DNA of 51,415 bases from CAYOLL01 sp964404765 [NCBI: uncultured Gemmatimonadota bacterium] (GTDB lineage: Bacteria > 4572-55): the NCBI GenBank assembly GCA_964404765.1, contig CAYOLL010000026.1, positions 1 through 51,415 on the forward strand, given 5' to 3'. Below are positions 26,761 through 39,600 of the stretch, one piece after another. The number at the start of each line of letters is the position of its first letter. Positions within the stretch are counted from its first letter, which is position 1. The position numbers and the translations under genes were made by a program. The notes under the pieces are model-generated. The model saw only the letters and a program-made list of their open reading frames with translations. It did not search any database and was not told the origin of the DNA.

Positions 26761-27008
26761 TGGGTGATAATTGCGGCAAGGAAAACGCCAGGCTGCGGCA
26801 TGTTTCCCGCAGTTATGGTCAGGGCGCCGAATTGTTTGTCATCGAAAACGTGCCTGTTGTCAGTTGTCTCGATTGTGGCGAAAGCTACCTGACCGCCGAA
26901 ACGCTGCACGAGATTGAACGCATTAAACTACATCGGAAAAACTTTGCCAAAAGGCGTTCCGTACCAGTTGCCGCGTATATTTATATTGAGAAGTCTGTTG
27001 CCGTTTAA
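26757..27008 (+). CDS. MqsA/YgiT-type antitoxin-like protein missing one zinc ligand
   Basis: An 83-residue protein translationally coupled to the DUF2442 gene. The body (CGKENARLRHVSRSYGQG, VIENVPVVSCLDCGESYLT, AETLHEIERIKLHRKNFA) is typical of a short YgiT-type zinc-finger antitoxin family. Relatives start M-x-C-x-x-C-G; here the first cysteine is replaced (G3), leaving C6, C37 and C40, so the zinc site is probably damaged or rebuilt. No toxin gene lies beside it other than the DUF4160/DUF2442 pair, so it may be a leftover antitoxin. The C-terminal SVPVAAYIYIEKSVAV runs close to the third RM tail relic. Confidence 0.75.
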   Translation: MMGDNCGKENARLRHVSRSYGQGAELFVIENVPVVSCLDCGESYLTAETLHEIERIKLHRKNFAKRRSVPVAAYIYIEKSVAV

Positions 27009-27024
27009 GCGCAATTTTTACTGC

Positions 27025-27182
27025 GCCGCCGACAAAACCCGTCACAACCAAATGGCGCAGCTCGTGGAAACCAAGCTGTCCCTGCGGCAGCAGTTAGCCG
27101 CGGCCAAATCCGAGCGGGACAAAACCCTCTCCAACGTCAAATCGCCCTTACCGATGAGCGGATTGACAAACTGGTGTACGAA
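27025..27182 (+). pseudogene. RM gene tail relic 3
   Basis: It matches RM residues from about A919 to E970 (ADKTRHNQMAQLVETKLSLR, QQLAAAKSERDKTL, then after a one-base loss near 27128-27130, QRQIALTDERIDKLVYE). The match stops at 27182, 24 nt before the start codon of the VOC-fold gene. Single-base decay indicates a non-functional remnant. Confidence 0.85.
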
Positions 27183-27205
27183 CCGAAGAGAATGGAGATT
27201 CACAA

Positions 27206-27595
27206 ATGATAAAACCCGGTTCTACAATGCGCGTGGCCAGGCCGACCTACAACTTAGCCGCGCTGGCCGATATGTATGCAAAAGGGCTCGGCTTCGCGAT
27301 CCTGGGCAAGTTCACGGATCACGACGGCTTTGATGGAATCATCCTGGGACAGCCAAATACGCCCTACCACCTTGAATTTACTTCGCATCGCGGCCACAAA
27401 GTCGGCACAGCGCCGACGCAGGATCATTTGCTGGTGTTCTACGTGCCCGATCCAAATGATTGGGAAGATGGCTACCGAAATATGCTGGCTGCGGGCTTTC
27501 GCCATGTTCCTTCATACAATCCCTATTGGGATGTGCGCGGCAAAACATTTGAGGATTTGGACGGCTACCGCGTTGTGCTACAAAATACGGAGTGA
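27206..27595 (+). CDS. VOC-fold (glyoxalase/bleomycin-resistance-like) protein
   Basis: A 129-residue single-domain protein: MRVARPTYNLAALADMYAKG, GLGFAILGKFTDHDGFDGIIL, PYHLEFTSHRGHKVGTAPTQ, DHLLVFYVPDPNDWEDGYR, PYWDVRGKTFEDLDGYRVVL. The length and the final FEDLDGYRVVLQ strand fit the vicinal oxygen chelate superfamily, near the YycE-type branch. Possible metal ligands are H56 and the C-terminal D/E positions, but the activity cannot be named. GGAG precedes the ATG by 8 nt. It is the last cargo gene in the series behind the RM gene. Confidence 0.8.
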   Translation: MIKPGSTMRVARPTYNLAALADMYAKGLGFAILGKFTDHDGFDGIILGQPNTPYHLEFTSHRGHKVGTAPTQDHLLVFYVPDPNDWEDGYRNMLAAGFRHVPSYNPYWDVRGKTFEDLDGYRVVLQNTE

Positions 27596-27654
27596 TAAAT
27601 TTGATAAAAAAGATGGATACAGCAACGAATCGGACTTACTTAAAAGGAGCTTTC

Positions 27655-30600
27655 ATGAAAAAGTTTGGCATTATTCTCGGCATTTTGACATTACTGATTC
27701 CGGCGGTTACGGTGGCGGCGCCGCCGTCCTGGTCGGTCAATCCGGCCACTTATTCGTTCAACATGAACATGACCGGGCAACTGCTCATCAACGATGTCGT
27801 GTCCAGCAATACAAGCAACAAGGTGGCCGCCTTTGTCGGCGCTACTGTGCGCGGCGTGGCCTCGCCGGCGCTGGTGAACGGCAGTTGGCTGGTGAACATG
27901 ACCGTCTACGCCAATACCAACGGCGAAACCATCACCTTTAAAACTTATGACGCGGCGACGGATCAGATTGCCGATATTGTCGAGACGCGGACTTTTGCGT
28001 CCGGGGCGATTGTGGGCGATCCGCTCAATCCGTTCCAATGGCATGCTTACATCAACTTCGATTATCCGCCGGTATTGGCCGGCATTCCCGACCAGACCAA
28101 AGAGCAGCACCAAAGCTTCGCAACATTCGATCTGGATAATTACCTGACCCATGCCGACAGCGACCCAATCGTATGGAGCATCAGCGGCAACACGAATCTG
28201 AGCGTCAGCATCGACGCGAACAAAGTCGTCACGATCAACGTCGCCAATACCTGGATCGGCAGCGAGACGCTGATTTTTACGGCCACCGAGCAGACAACCA
28301 ACGCCAAGACCGACGCCGATACGGCCATCTTCACTAAATTAAAAACGGACCTCGTGCCGACGGTCAGCGGTATCCCGGATCAGGCCATCGGACAGGGCGG
28401 CAGTTTTAATACCTTTGATCTGGACACTTTTTTGACCAATCCGGACAATGACGCGGTGACATGGAGCTATGCGTTTCAAACGACGGCGACTGGCGGGTCC
28501 GCGCCGGCCTGGTCGGTTAATCCGGCCGGCTACAATTTTTCTATGACCCTGACGACGCTGGTGCGTTCGCGCGGGGTGCGAGCCAGCGGCGGCAACCATA
28601 TTCTGGCCGCGTTTGTAGGCGGTCAGACCCGCGGCACGGCCCAGGCGATTTCCACGGCTTTCGGCTGGTTGTACTTTATGACGATTTATGCGAATGCCAA
28701 TAGCGAAGCCGTAACCTTTAAATTTTACGATCAGACGACCGGAGAAACGTTGCCGGTATTGCAAACCCTGACGTTTGCCGCCAATACCAGCGCCGGTTCG
28801 CCGCAAGCCCCGCGTGAGATGGACGCCGGGCGGCTACTGATTTCCATCGGCGCGGGCAATGTGACAACCATCACGATTATTGACCCGGACTGGACTGGCA
28901 GCGAAACCGTCACATTTACGGCGCAGGATCAGGGCACGCTCAATCATTTTTCGTCCAGCGATGCCGCGACTTTTTCGATTGGCGCGGATTTTTCGCCGCT
29001 GGTGGCTGGAATCCCCGATCAGACTATCGAGTCCGGTCAATCTTTTGCGACTTTCGATCTGGACAATTATCTGACGCTGTTGGACGGCAATACGGTGACC
29101 TGGAGCCGCAGCGGGCAGTCCAATTTGAATGTGACGATTGACCTGAACAATGGGGTAAGCATCACGCCCGTTAGCGGCGTTTGGACGGGCAGCGAGACGA
29201 TTGTTTTCCGGGCGACGGACGATACGCCAAACGCTTATTCCGACGCCGATACCGCCGTGTTTACGATCCGACCCTTCGATGACCCGCCGGTGTTAGCGGA
29301 TATTCCCAATCAAACCATCGGCCAGGGCGGCAGCTTTACCGGCTTTGATCTGGACACTTATTTGACCGAGCAGGACGGCGATCCGATTCTATGGAGTTAT
29401 GCCTTCCAAACCGTGTCGCAGGGCCTGCCGACGCCGAGTTGGTCGGTCAACCCGGCGAACTACAGCTTTTCCATGTCTTTGACGGCGCGGGTCACGGCGC
29501 GGGGCGTGATTGCGAGCGGCGCAAATCATCGTTTGGGCGCCTTTGTGGGCGGGCAAGCGCGCGGTGTCGGGCAGGCCGTGCTGTCCGGTTCGGACTGGCT
29601 GTTCTTTTTAACGATTTACGCCAATACCAACAATGAAACCGTTACTTTCAAATTCTATGATGCCGCAGCCGTGGTGCAGGATACGCTGCCGATTGCGCAA
29701 TCCATTACGTTTTCCGCCAATACTTCGCTGGGCAATGCCCTCAACCCGCGCGAGTTGACGGCGGGCAACCTGCAAGTATCCATCGGCGCGGGCAATGTCC
29801 TATCCATTGCCGCGATCAACCCAACCTGGAGCGGCAGCGAGACGGTACGTTTTACCGCGCAGGATCAAGGCTCGTTGCATCTGTACAGCGCGTTTAACGA
29901 CGCCGTTTACAGCGTCAATGCCGACCATGCGCCGTTGGTGGCGGGCATTCCCGATCAGACGATCACCCGCGGCCAGTCGTTTGCGGTCTTCAATCTGGCT
30001 CCGTATTTGACCGAGTCGGACGGCCACAGCGTAACCTGGAGCGTGACCGGCAATACCAATCTCAATGTCAATATCGGCGCGGCCGCGCCCTACACCGTCA
30101 CGATCACCAGCCCGGACGGCTTGTGGACGGGCGGCAATACGCTGATCTTCCGCGTACAGGACGTGACGGGCAACGCCTTTGCCGATGTTGATACGGCGAC
30201 TTTTACGGTCAACCAGACCGATAATCCGCCGGTCGTGGCCGAGCTGCTGGATCAAACGGTCGAACAAGGCCAGACCTTTACCGGTTTTGATTTGAATAAT
30301 TTTTTGACGGAAATAGACGGGCAGACCGTCAACTGGAGCCATGCTTTTCAAACGCCGGGAACGACCGTCGGCGATCCGGGCTGGACGGCCAATACGTCCG
30401 GCTTTAACTTTTCCATGAACATGATTGTGCGTGTCACGAGCCGCGGCCTGGCCGTGACCAATAGCGCGTCCAAGCTGGCGGCCTTTGTCGGCGGGCAAGT
30501 GCGCGGCGTGACGACATCGACATTGGTCAATAGCGAGCGGCTCTTCTTCCTGAACGTGGCTTCAAATACGGTGGGCGAAACGGTTTCTTTTCGCTTTTAC

Positions 30601-33600
30601 GACGCCGACGCCCAATTGAATGTGCCGGTGCAGGAAACCGTGTCGTTTGTCAACGGCCTGGTCGGCTCAGTCAATAGTCCGTATGCGCTGCGGGCCGGGT
30701 TTATCATCGTAACGATTGACGCGCAAAATGCCGTCACTTTTCTCGTGCCGGACGCGACCTGGATCGGCAACGAGACGATTCGCTTTATCGCCAAAGATAC
30801 CGGCACGGTCAACTTGTTCAGCGCTTTTGATCAGGCCGTTTACACTGTCTCGGCCAACAATGCCGTCAATGATCGGCCGACCGCGCTCAATGACGCTTAT
30901 ACGACCAATGAAGACACCGCGTTGAACGTAGCGGTAAACGGCGTACTGGCCAACGATTCCGACCCGGAAAATAACACCTTGACTCCGGGCGTAATCGGTA
31001 GTGTGACCGGCGGCAGTTTGATTCTAAACCCCAATGGTTCGTTTACGTTTACCCCGACTTTGAACTTTAACGGCGCTGCCGGTTTCACCTATCGGCTTGT
31101 TGATACGGGCGGTCTGGCGGATACGGCCACGGTGGCAATCACCGTTATCGCCGTCAATGATGCGCCGGTGGCAGTGGCCGACGCCTTTAGCGTCAACGAG
31201 GACAATCTGCTTTCCGTGAGCGCATCCGGCGTGATCGCCAATGATTTGGATGTGGAAAACAGCGCGCTGACCGCCGAATTACTCAGCCCGGTCAGTCAGG
31301 GGGCGCTGACATTTAATTCGAACGGCTCGTTTAGTTATCAACCGGCCGCCAATTACAACGGCCCGGTCAGTTTTACCTACCGCGTCAGTGACGGGAGTTT
31401 AAACTCTGCCGCCGCCACTGTCACCATCACGGTCAATGCGGTCAATGATCCGCCGCTGGCCAGCGACGACGCCTACACAGTGGACGAAGACAATACACTG
31501 ACAATCGCCGCCATAGCCGGTGTTTTGGCCGATGACACCGATATTGAGAACAACCCGCTGACGGCTGTGTTGGTAGCGGCGCCGGCCAGCGGCAGCCTGA
31601 CGCTGAATCCGAACGGTTCGTTTGTTTATACCCCGGCGCTCAACTTTAACGGCGCAGTGACTTTCACCTATCAGGCCAATGACGGCGCGGCCAATTCCAA
31701 TACGGTCACGGTGACGATCACGGTCAGCCCGGTCAACGATCCGCCGGTCGGCGTGACCGAAAGCTATGCGGTGGATGAAGATCAAACGCTGTCGGTGATT
31801 GCGGCAAACGGTGTGCTGATCAACGATACCGATGTGGAGAACAACCCGCTGACAGCCGCGCTGGTCTCCACGACGAGCGTGGGCGTCCTGACCTTCAATA
31901 CCAATGGCACATTTACCTACACGCCACCGGCCAATTACAGCGGAGCGGATAACTTTACCTACCGTGCCAATGACGGCACGGCCAACTCCAACAATGTCAC
32001 CGTCACCATCACGGTCAATGCCGTCAACGATGCGCCGTCGGCGAATGACGATAGCTACGCGGTGAATGAGGACAATACGTTGAATGTCGCCGCGTCAGGC
32101 ATTCTGAGCAATGACTTTGATCTGGAACTGAATAGCATGACCGCCGTGCTGGTCAGTGACGTTTTAAACGGTGTGTTGACCTTGAATGCCAACGGCTCGT
32201 TCAGCTACACGCCAAGCGCCAATTTTAATGGCACGGATGCCTTTGTATACCGTGCTTTTGATGGTTTTTCCAACTCCAATACGGCTACGGTAACGATTAC
32301 CATAAATTCGGTCAACGACGCGCCAATAGCCGGGAACGATACTTATGTGACTAACGAGGATACGCCCCTGACTCGCACAGCAGAAAATGGGGTGCTGGCC
32401 AATGACAATGACCTGGAAAGTTCAACCACGGCAACGAAGTTGACCGATCCCGCGAACGGCAGCTTGACCTTAAACGGCGACGGCTCGTTTATTTACACGC
32501 CGGCGGCCAACTTTAGCGGCGGCGATGGCTTTGCCTATTATATCAGCGATAGCGGCGGCTTGCGCGATACGGCGACAGTGACGCTAACGATAAACTCGCT
32601 CAACGACGCGCCGACCCTGGCGACAATCGCCAATCCGGCGGCGATCAACGAAGATGCCGCGCAGCAGACGATCAACCTGAGCGGCATCGGCACGGGCGCG
32701 GCCAACGAAACGCAGACTTTGACGATCACGGCCACGTCGGATAATCCCGCGCTGATTCCCAATCCGACCATTACCTACAGCAGTCCGGCGGCAACCGGTA
32801 CGCTACGCTATACACCGGTAGCCAATGCCAACGGTACGGCCCAAATTCGTGTCATCGTGCGCGACAACGGCGGCACGACAAATGGCGGAATTGATTCAGT
32901 GGCGGTGACATTTACGGTGACGGTCAATGCCATTAATGACGCGCCGACGCTGACAACAATTGCCAGCCCGGCGGCGGTCAACGAAGACGCCGGTCAGCAA
33001 ACCGTGAACTTAAGCGGCATCGGCACAGGCGCGGCCAACGAAGCACAAACCTTGACCATCACCGCGAAATCCGATAATCCCGGCTTGATTGCCAATCCGA
33101 CTGTCACGTACACAAGTCCCAATGCAACAGGCACGCTGCAGTATACGCCGGTGGCCAATATGTCCGGCACGGCCCAAATTCGCGTCGTCGTGCGGGATAA
33201 CGGCGGCACGACCAATAGCGGGATTGATTCTGTGGTCGTTACCTTTACCGTGACGGTCAACTCGGTTAATGACGCGCCGACGCTGGCGGCCATTACCAAT
33301 CCGGCGGCGATCGACGAAGACGCCGGTCAACAAACCGTCAACTTAAGCGGGATCGGCACTGGTGCGGCTAACGAAACACAGACTTTGACAATCACGGCCA
33401 CATCCGATAATCCGACCTTGATTCCCAATCCGGCCGTCACCTATACCAGCCCGAATGCCACCGGCGTTTTGCAGTACACCCCAATCACCAATGCCAACGG
33501 CACGGCTCAGATTCGGGTGGTGATTCGGGATAATGGCGGCACAGCCAATAGCGGGATTGATTCGGTCATCGTAACATTTACGGTGACAGTCACTGCCGTC

Positions 33601-36600
33601 AACGATCCGCCGACGCTGGCGGCGATTGCCAATCCGGCGGCGATCAACGAAGACGCCGGACAACAAACCATAAACCTAAGCGGCATCGGCACGGGCGCGG
33701 CCAACGAAGCCCAGACGTTGGCCATCACCGCCACATCCGACAATCCGGCCTTGATTGCCAATCCAACCGTTGTCTACACCAGCCCCAACGCAACCGGCAC
33801 ATTGCAGTACACACCGCTGACCAATGCCAACGGCACGGCTCAGGTTCGGGTCGTTGTGCGGGATAACGGCGGCGGGCTGGACTCGATTGCGGTAATATTT
33901 ACGGTGACGGTAACAGCAGTGAACGATGCGCCTGTAGCTGCAGCCCAGGCTGTCACAACCAATGAAGATGCGGCGCTGTTGATCACCCTGAATGCGATTG
34001 ATGTGGACAATGTGAATTTGACCTATACAATTCCGACGCCGCCGGTAAATGGCTCGCTAACCGGAACTGCGCCCAACCTGACTTATACGCCCGGCGCAAA
34101 CTATAACGGCGCGGACAGCCTGGTTTTCCAGGTCAGCGACGGCGCGCTCACGTCAACGGCGACGGTGCGGATTGTCGTCACTGCCGTCAATGACCCGCCG
34201 GTAGCGACGGCCCAGGCCGTGACGACAAATGAGGACACGCCGCGCGCGATCACCCTGACCGGCAGCGATGTAGACGGGGATGCGCTGACATTTACCGTCA
34301 TTACCAATCCGACCAAAGGCGCGTTGAGCGGAACCGCGCCGAACCTGACCTATACGCCGAGCGCCAACCTGAACGGCTCGGACAGCTTTACCTTCCGCGT
34401 CGGCGATGGCAGCGCCAACAGTGCGGCCACCATCAGCATCACCATTACGGCGGTGAACGATCCGCCGACGGCGACGACACAGACAATCACCACCAACGAA
34501 GATACGCCGGCTGCGTTGACCTTAAGCGGCGCGGATATCGACAACGATCCGTTGACGTACACGGTTGTAATCCAACCGACAAAGGGCACGGTCAGCGGCG
34601 TTGCGCCAAACCTGACGTATACGCCAAACGCCAACGTCAACGGCGCAGACAGCCTGTTTTTTGTCGCCAACGACGGCACGGTCAACAGCGGCAACACGGT
34701 TGTGTACCTCACGATTACGCCGATAAACGATCCACCGGTGGCGGCGGCGCAGGCCGTTACCACCAACGAAGATACGCCGATCAATATTGTCCTGGCCGGC
34801 ACGGACGTGGACGGTGACGCGCTGACCTATACCGTCGTGGCGCAGCCGACCAAAGGCGTATTGTCCGGGAGCGCGCCCAATCTGACGTACACGCCCAATC
34901 CCAATACCAACGGAGCGGATAACTTTACCTTCCGTGTCAGCGATGGCGCCGCGACAAGCAGCACGGTCACAGTCGGCATCACGGTCAATGCCGTCAACGA
35001 TCCGCCGACGGCCAACAGCGATGCGCTGACAACTGCCGAAGATGTGGCCCTGCCAATCACGTTAACCGGTAGCGACATTGATAACGCCACGCTGACTTAC
35101 GCGGTCGTGACGTCGCCGCTGAATGGCACATTGTCCGGGACCTCGCCCAATCTTACCTACACGCCGAACACAAATTTCAATGGCGCGGACAGCCTGACCT
35201 TTAAAGCAAATGACGGCACAACGGATAGCCCGACCGCGAAGATTCGGATCACCGTCACGCCGATCAACGACGCGCCGCTGGCCATTGCCCAGGCATTATC
35301 GACAAACGAAGACACGCCGCTAACCATCACCTTGAGCGGAACGGATGCCGACGGCAATCCGCTGACGTATGAAGTGTTGACTCAGCCGGTGCGCGGAGTC
35401 CTGACCGGAGCTGCGCCGAATCTGACCTATACACCCAATGCCAATTTGAACGGTGCAGACAGCCTGACCTTCCGCGTCAGCGACGGTTTGATAAACAGCG
35501 CGGCGGTAGTTGTCAGAATTACAGTCAATGCGATTAATGATGTCCCCGTAGCGACAGCCCAAACGGTTTCTACAAATGAGGATACGCCGGTGGCGATCAC
35601 CCTGGGCGGCACGGATGTAGACGGCAATCCACTGACTTTTACGGTGGTGACGCCGCCGGTCAATGGCGTGCTGTCCGGCACAGCGCCGAACCTGACCTAC
35701 ACACCGAACACGAATTTCAATGGCGCGGACAGCCTGGTCTTTAAAGCCAACGACGGCACGATTGATAGTCCGACGGCTAAAATCCGTATCAGCGTTACCC
35801 CGGCGAACGACGCGCCAACGGCAACAGCGCAAGCCCTTGCCACAAACGAGGACACCGCATTAGCCATTACCTTGAGCGGCGCGGACATAGACGGAAATCC
35901 GCTGACTTTTACAGTCGTGACACTGCCGGCGAACGGTAGCCTGAGCGGCACAGCGCCGAACCTGACCTACACGCCCAATACTAATTTTAACGGCGCGGAT
36001 AGTCTGACCTTTAAAGCCAACGACGGTAATCTGGACAGCCCGACGGCCAAGATTCGCCTCACCGTCAATGTCGTCAATGATGTCCCGGCAGCGACGGCGC
36101 AAGCCCTTACCACCAATGAGGATACGCCTTTAGTCATGACCCTGACCGGCACGGATATAGACGGCAATTCCTTAACTTTCACAGTAGTAACCCCGCCGAT
36201 CAATGGTGCGCTATCCGGCACAGCGCCGAATCTGACCTACACACCCAACGCCAATTTTAACGGCGCAGACAGCCTGGTCTTTAAAGCCAATGACGGCACG
36301 GCTGACAGCCCGACGGCCAAGATTCGCCTCTCCGTCAGTGCGGTGAACGACGCGCCGGTCGCAACAGCACAACTTGTCACAACAAACGAAGATACGCAGC
36401 TGGCTATCACTCTGGCCGGAACAGATGTTGACGGTAACGCTCTGGTTTTTACGGTAGTCAACCCCCCGGCGAAAGGTGTTCTGACCGGAACTGCGCCGAA
36501 CCTGACTTATACGCCGAACACCAATGTTAACGGCGCGGACAGCCTGGTCTTTAAAGCCAATGACGGTCTTGTGGATAGCCCAACGGCAAAGATCCGCATC

Positions 36601-39600
36601 ACGATCAATGCGGTCAATGACGCGCCGACAGCGAACCCCCAATCGGTGACAACTGCACATAATACAGCTATTCCCATCATCCTAACCGGTTCAGATGTTG
36701 ACGGCAACCCGCTGACGTTTGTGATTGTCACTCAACCGGCCAACGGCGCGCTATCCGGAACGCCGCCCAATGTGACATTTACGCCAACCAACGGTTTTGC
36801 CGGTACAACACAATTTTCCTTTACCGTCAGCGATGGTCAGGCCACCAGCGGGCCGGCCACAGTGACGATCAGCGTCAATTCGTCTACCAACATCGCCCCA
36901 GTTGCGACAAGCCAAGCCGTTTTCACTAATGAAGATACTGCCCTGAACATCATCCTGACCGGCACGGACAGTAACAATGATCCGTTGACGTTTACGGTTT
37001 TGACCTCCCCGGCGCATGGTGCGCTGACAGGAACTGTGCCCAATCTTACCTACACGCCTGTCGCGCATTTTAATGGCGCGGATAGTCTGACATTTCGCGT
37101 CAACGATGGCACAGTCAATAGCGCGACAGCAACCATTCGCATAACCGTCAATGCCGTCAATGACCCGCCGACAGCCGCCGGCAGCGGGATCGTCACCGGC
37201 GAAGATAGCCCGGCCACATTCACCCTGACCGGCTCGGATCCGGACGGCAACGCGCTGACGTTTACCGTCGTGACACCACCGGCAAACGGAACGCTGAGCG
37301 GCGCGGCGCCAAATCTGACGTACACGCCCAACGCCAATTTTAATGGCGCCGACAGCCTGACTTTTAAAGCCAACGACGGGACGTTGGACAGCGCCCCGGC
37401 GGTCATTCGTTTTACGGTGAATGCCGTCAATGACCCGCCGACAGCCGCATCGCAAACCGTCGCCACCGCCGAAAATACGCCCAAAGCCTTCACCTTGATC
37501 GGTGCGGATGTAGACGGCAATCCGCTGACTTATACCGTTATCAGTCAACCGACCAAGGGCGTTTTGAGCGGGACTGCGCCAAACTTGACCTACACGCCCA
37601 ACACCAATTATAACGGGCCGGACAGCTTGACCTTTAAGGTGAATGACGGGACCGTCGACAGCGCTCCGGCTATGGTTCGCTTGAACGTGACTTCGGTCAA
37701 CTCGGCCCCGGCGGCGACGGCAGAAGCCGTTACGACCAATGAAGATACGCCGTTGGCCGTCACCTTGCGCGGCACGGATCCGGACGGCGACGCGCTGACT
37801 TTTGCGATCGTCGCACCGCCGATTCATGGCGTCTTGACCGGCACAGCGCCGAATCTGACGTACACGCCCAACGCCCACTACAACGGCCCGGATAGCCTGA
37901 CCTTTAAGGCCAACGACGGGACGGCCGACAGCGCTCCGGCTGTTATTCGCATCAATGTCAACGCGGTCAACGACGGCCCGACGGCCACGGCGCAATCGCT
38001 TACAACGAGCGAGAATACGCCGTTGACAATCACCCTGGGCGGCACGGATGCAGACGGCAATTCGCTAACTTACGCGGTCGTCAATCAACCGACCAAAGGC
38101 GTTTTAAGCGGGACTGCGCCCAATCTTACCTACACGCCGAACGCCAATTACAACGGCCCGGACAGCCTGACGTTTAAAGTCAATGACGGGACAACGGACA
38201 GCGCTCCGGCGACCGTTCGGATTCAGGTTTCGTCGGTGAATTCCGCGCCGGTGGCGACTGCCCAGGCCGTTACGACCAACGAAGATGTCGCGGTGGCCAT
38301 CACCTTGCTTGGCTCGGATTTGGACGGCGACGCGCTGACGTTTGCAGTGGTGACGCCGCCGGCGCACGGGGCATTGACCGGCGCTGCGCCGAATGTCACT
38401 TACACGCCCGCCGCCAATTACAACGGCGCGGACAGCCTGACTTTCCGGGTGAATGACGGCACGATCAGCAGCGCTTCCGCCACGATTCGGATAACAATCA
38501 GCCCGGTCAACGACGCTCCGACCGCGACGGCGCAGACGGTTACGACCGCCGAAAATACGCCCGCAACCATCACCCTGACCGGCAGCGATGTCGATGGTGA
38601 TGCGCTGACTTACGTTATCGTCAACCAACCGACCCACGGAACGCTAAGTGGGACGCCGCCGGCGATGACTTACACGCCCGCCGCCAACTATAACGGCACA
38701 GATAATTTCAGCTACCGCGTCAACGACCCGGCTAATTTGACGGCCCAGGCCGTTGTGTCCATCACGATTACCGCGGTCAATACGCCGCCGACTGCCGCCG
38801 CCGATGCCGTCACCACCAATGAAGACGCGGCCCTGCCGCTCACCTTGAGCGCAACGGACACCGATGGCGACGCGCTGACTTTTGCGATTGTCACGCCGCC
38901 GGCCAAAGGCGTTTTAAGCGGAACCGCCCCCAACCTGACCTATACGCCAAACGCCAATGCCAACGGCGCGGACAGCCTGATCTTCCGAGCCAATGACGGT
39001 GTTTTTAACAGCGCCCCGGCCACGATCCGGATTACGATCAACCCAATCAACGACATCCCGACAGCGCAGGCGCAAAATGTTATCACCAGCGAGGATACGC
39101 CGATCACCGTCACGTTGCTCGGCAATGATGTGGACGGTAACCCGCTGACATTTACCATCATCAGCCAGCCGACGCATGGCGCGTTGAGCGGGATCGCGCC
39201 CAATCTGACGTATACGCCGGAGGAAGGCTACAACGGCGCGGACAACTTCACCTTCCGGGTGAATGACGGCACGGTGAACAGCGCTCCGGCTACGATTGGT
39301 ATCACCATCACAGGCGTGAATAATCCGCCAACCGCGGCCGGCAGCGCGGTCGTCACCGCCGAAGATATACCGGTCGGCTTCACGTTAAGCGGCAGTGACC
39401 GTGACGGTGACGCCCTGACTTTTACCGTTACAACGCCGCCGCAGCAAGGCACGTTATCCGGCACGGCCCCGAATTTGGTCTACACGCCGAATCCCAACTA
39501 TAACGGCGCGGACAGCCTGACATTCCGGGCAAGTGACGGTCTTCTGAACAGCGCGCCCGCTGTCATTCGTTTCACGATCAGCCCGGCCAACGACGCGCCA

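Noticed and set aside
27592-27654. Start of the giant repeat protein at 27592
   Set aside because: It would place 21 polar residues before the signal peptide. The ATG at 27655 has AAGGAG and starts a clean signal sequence.
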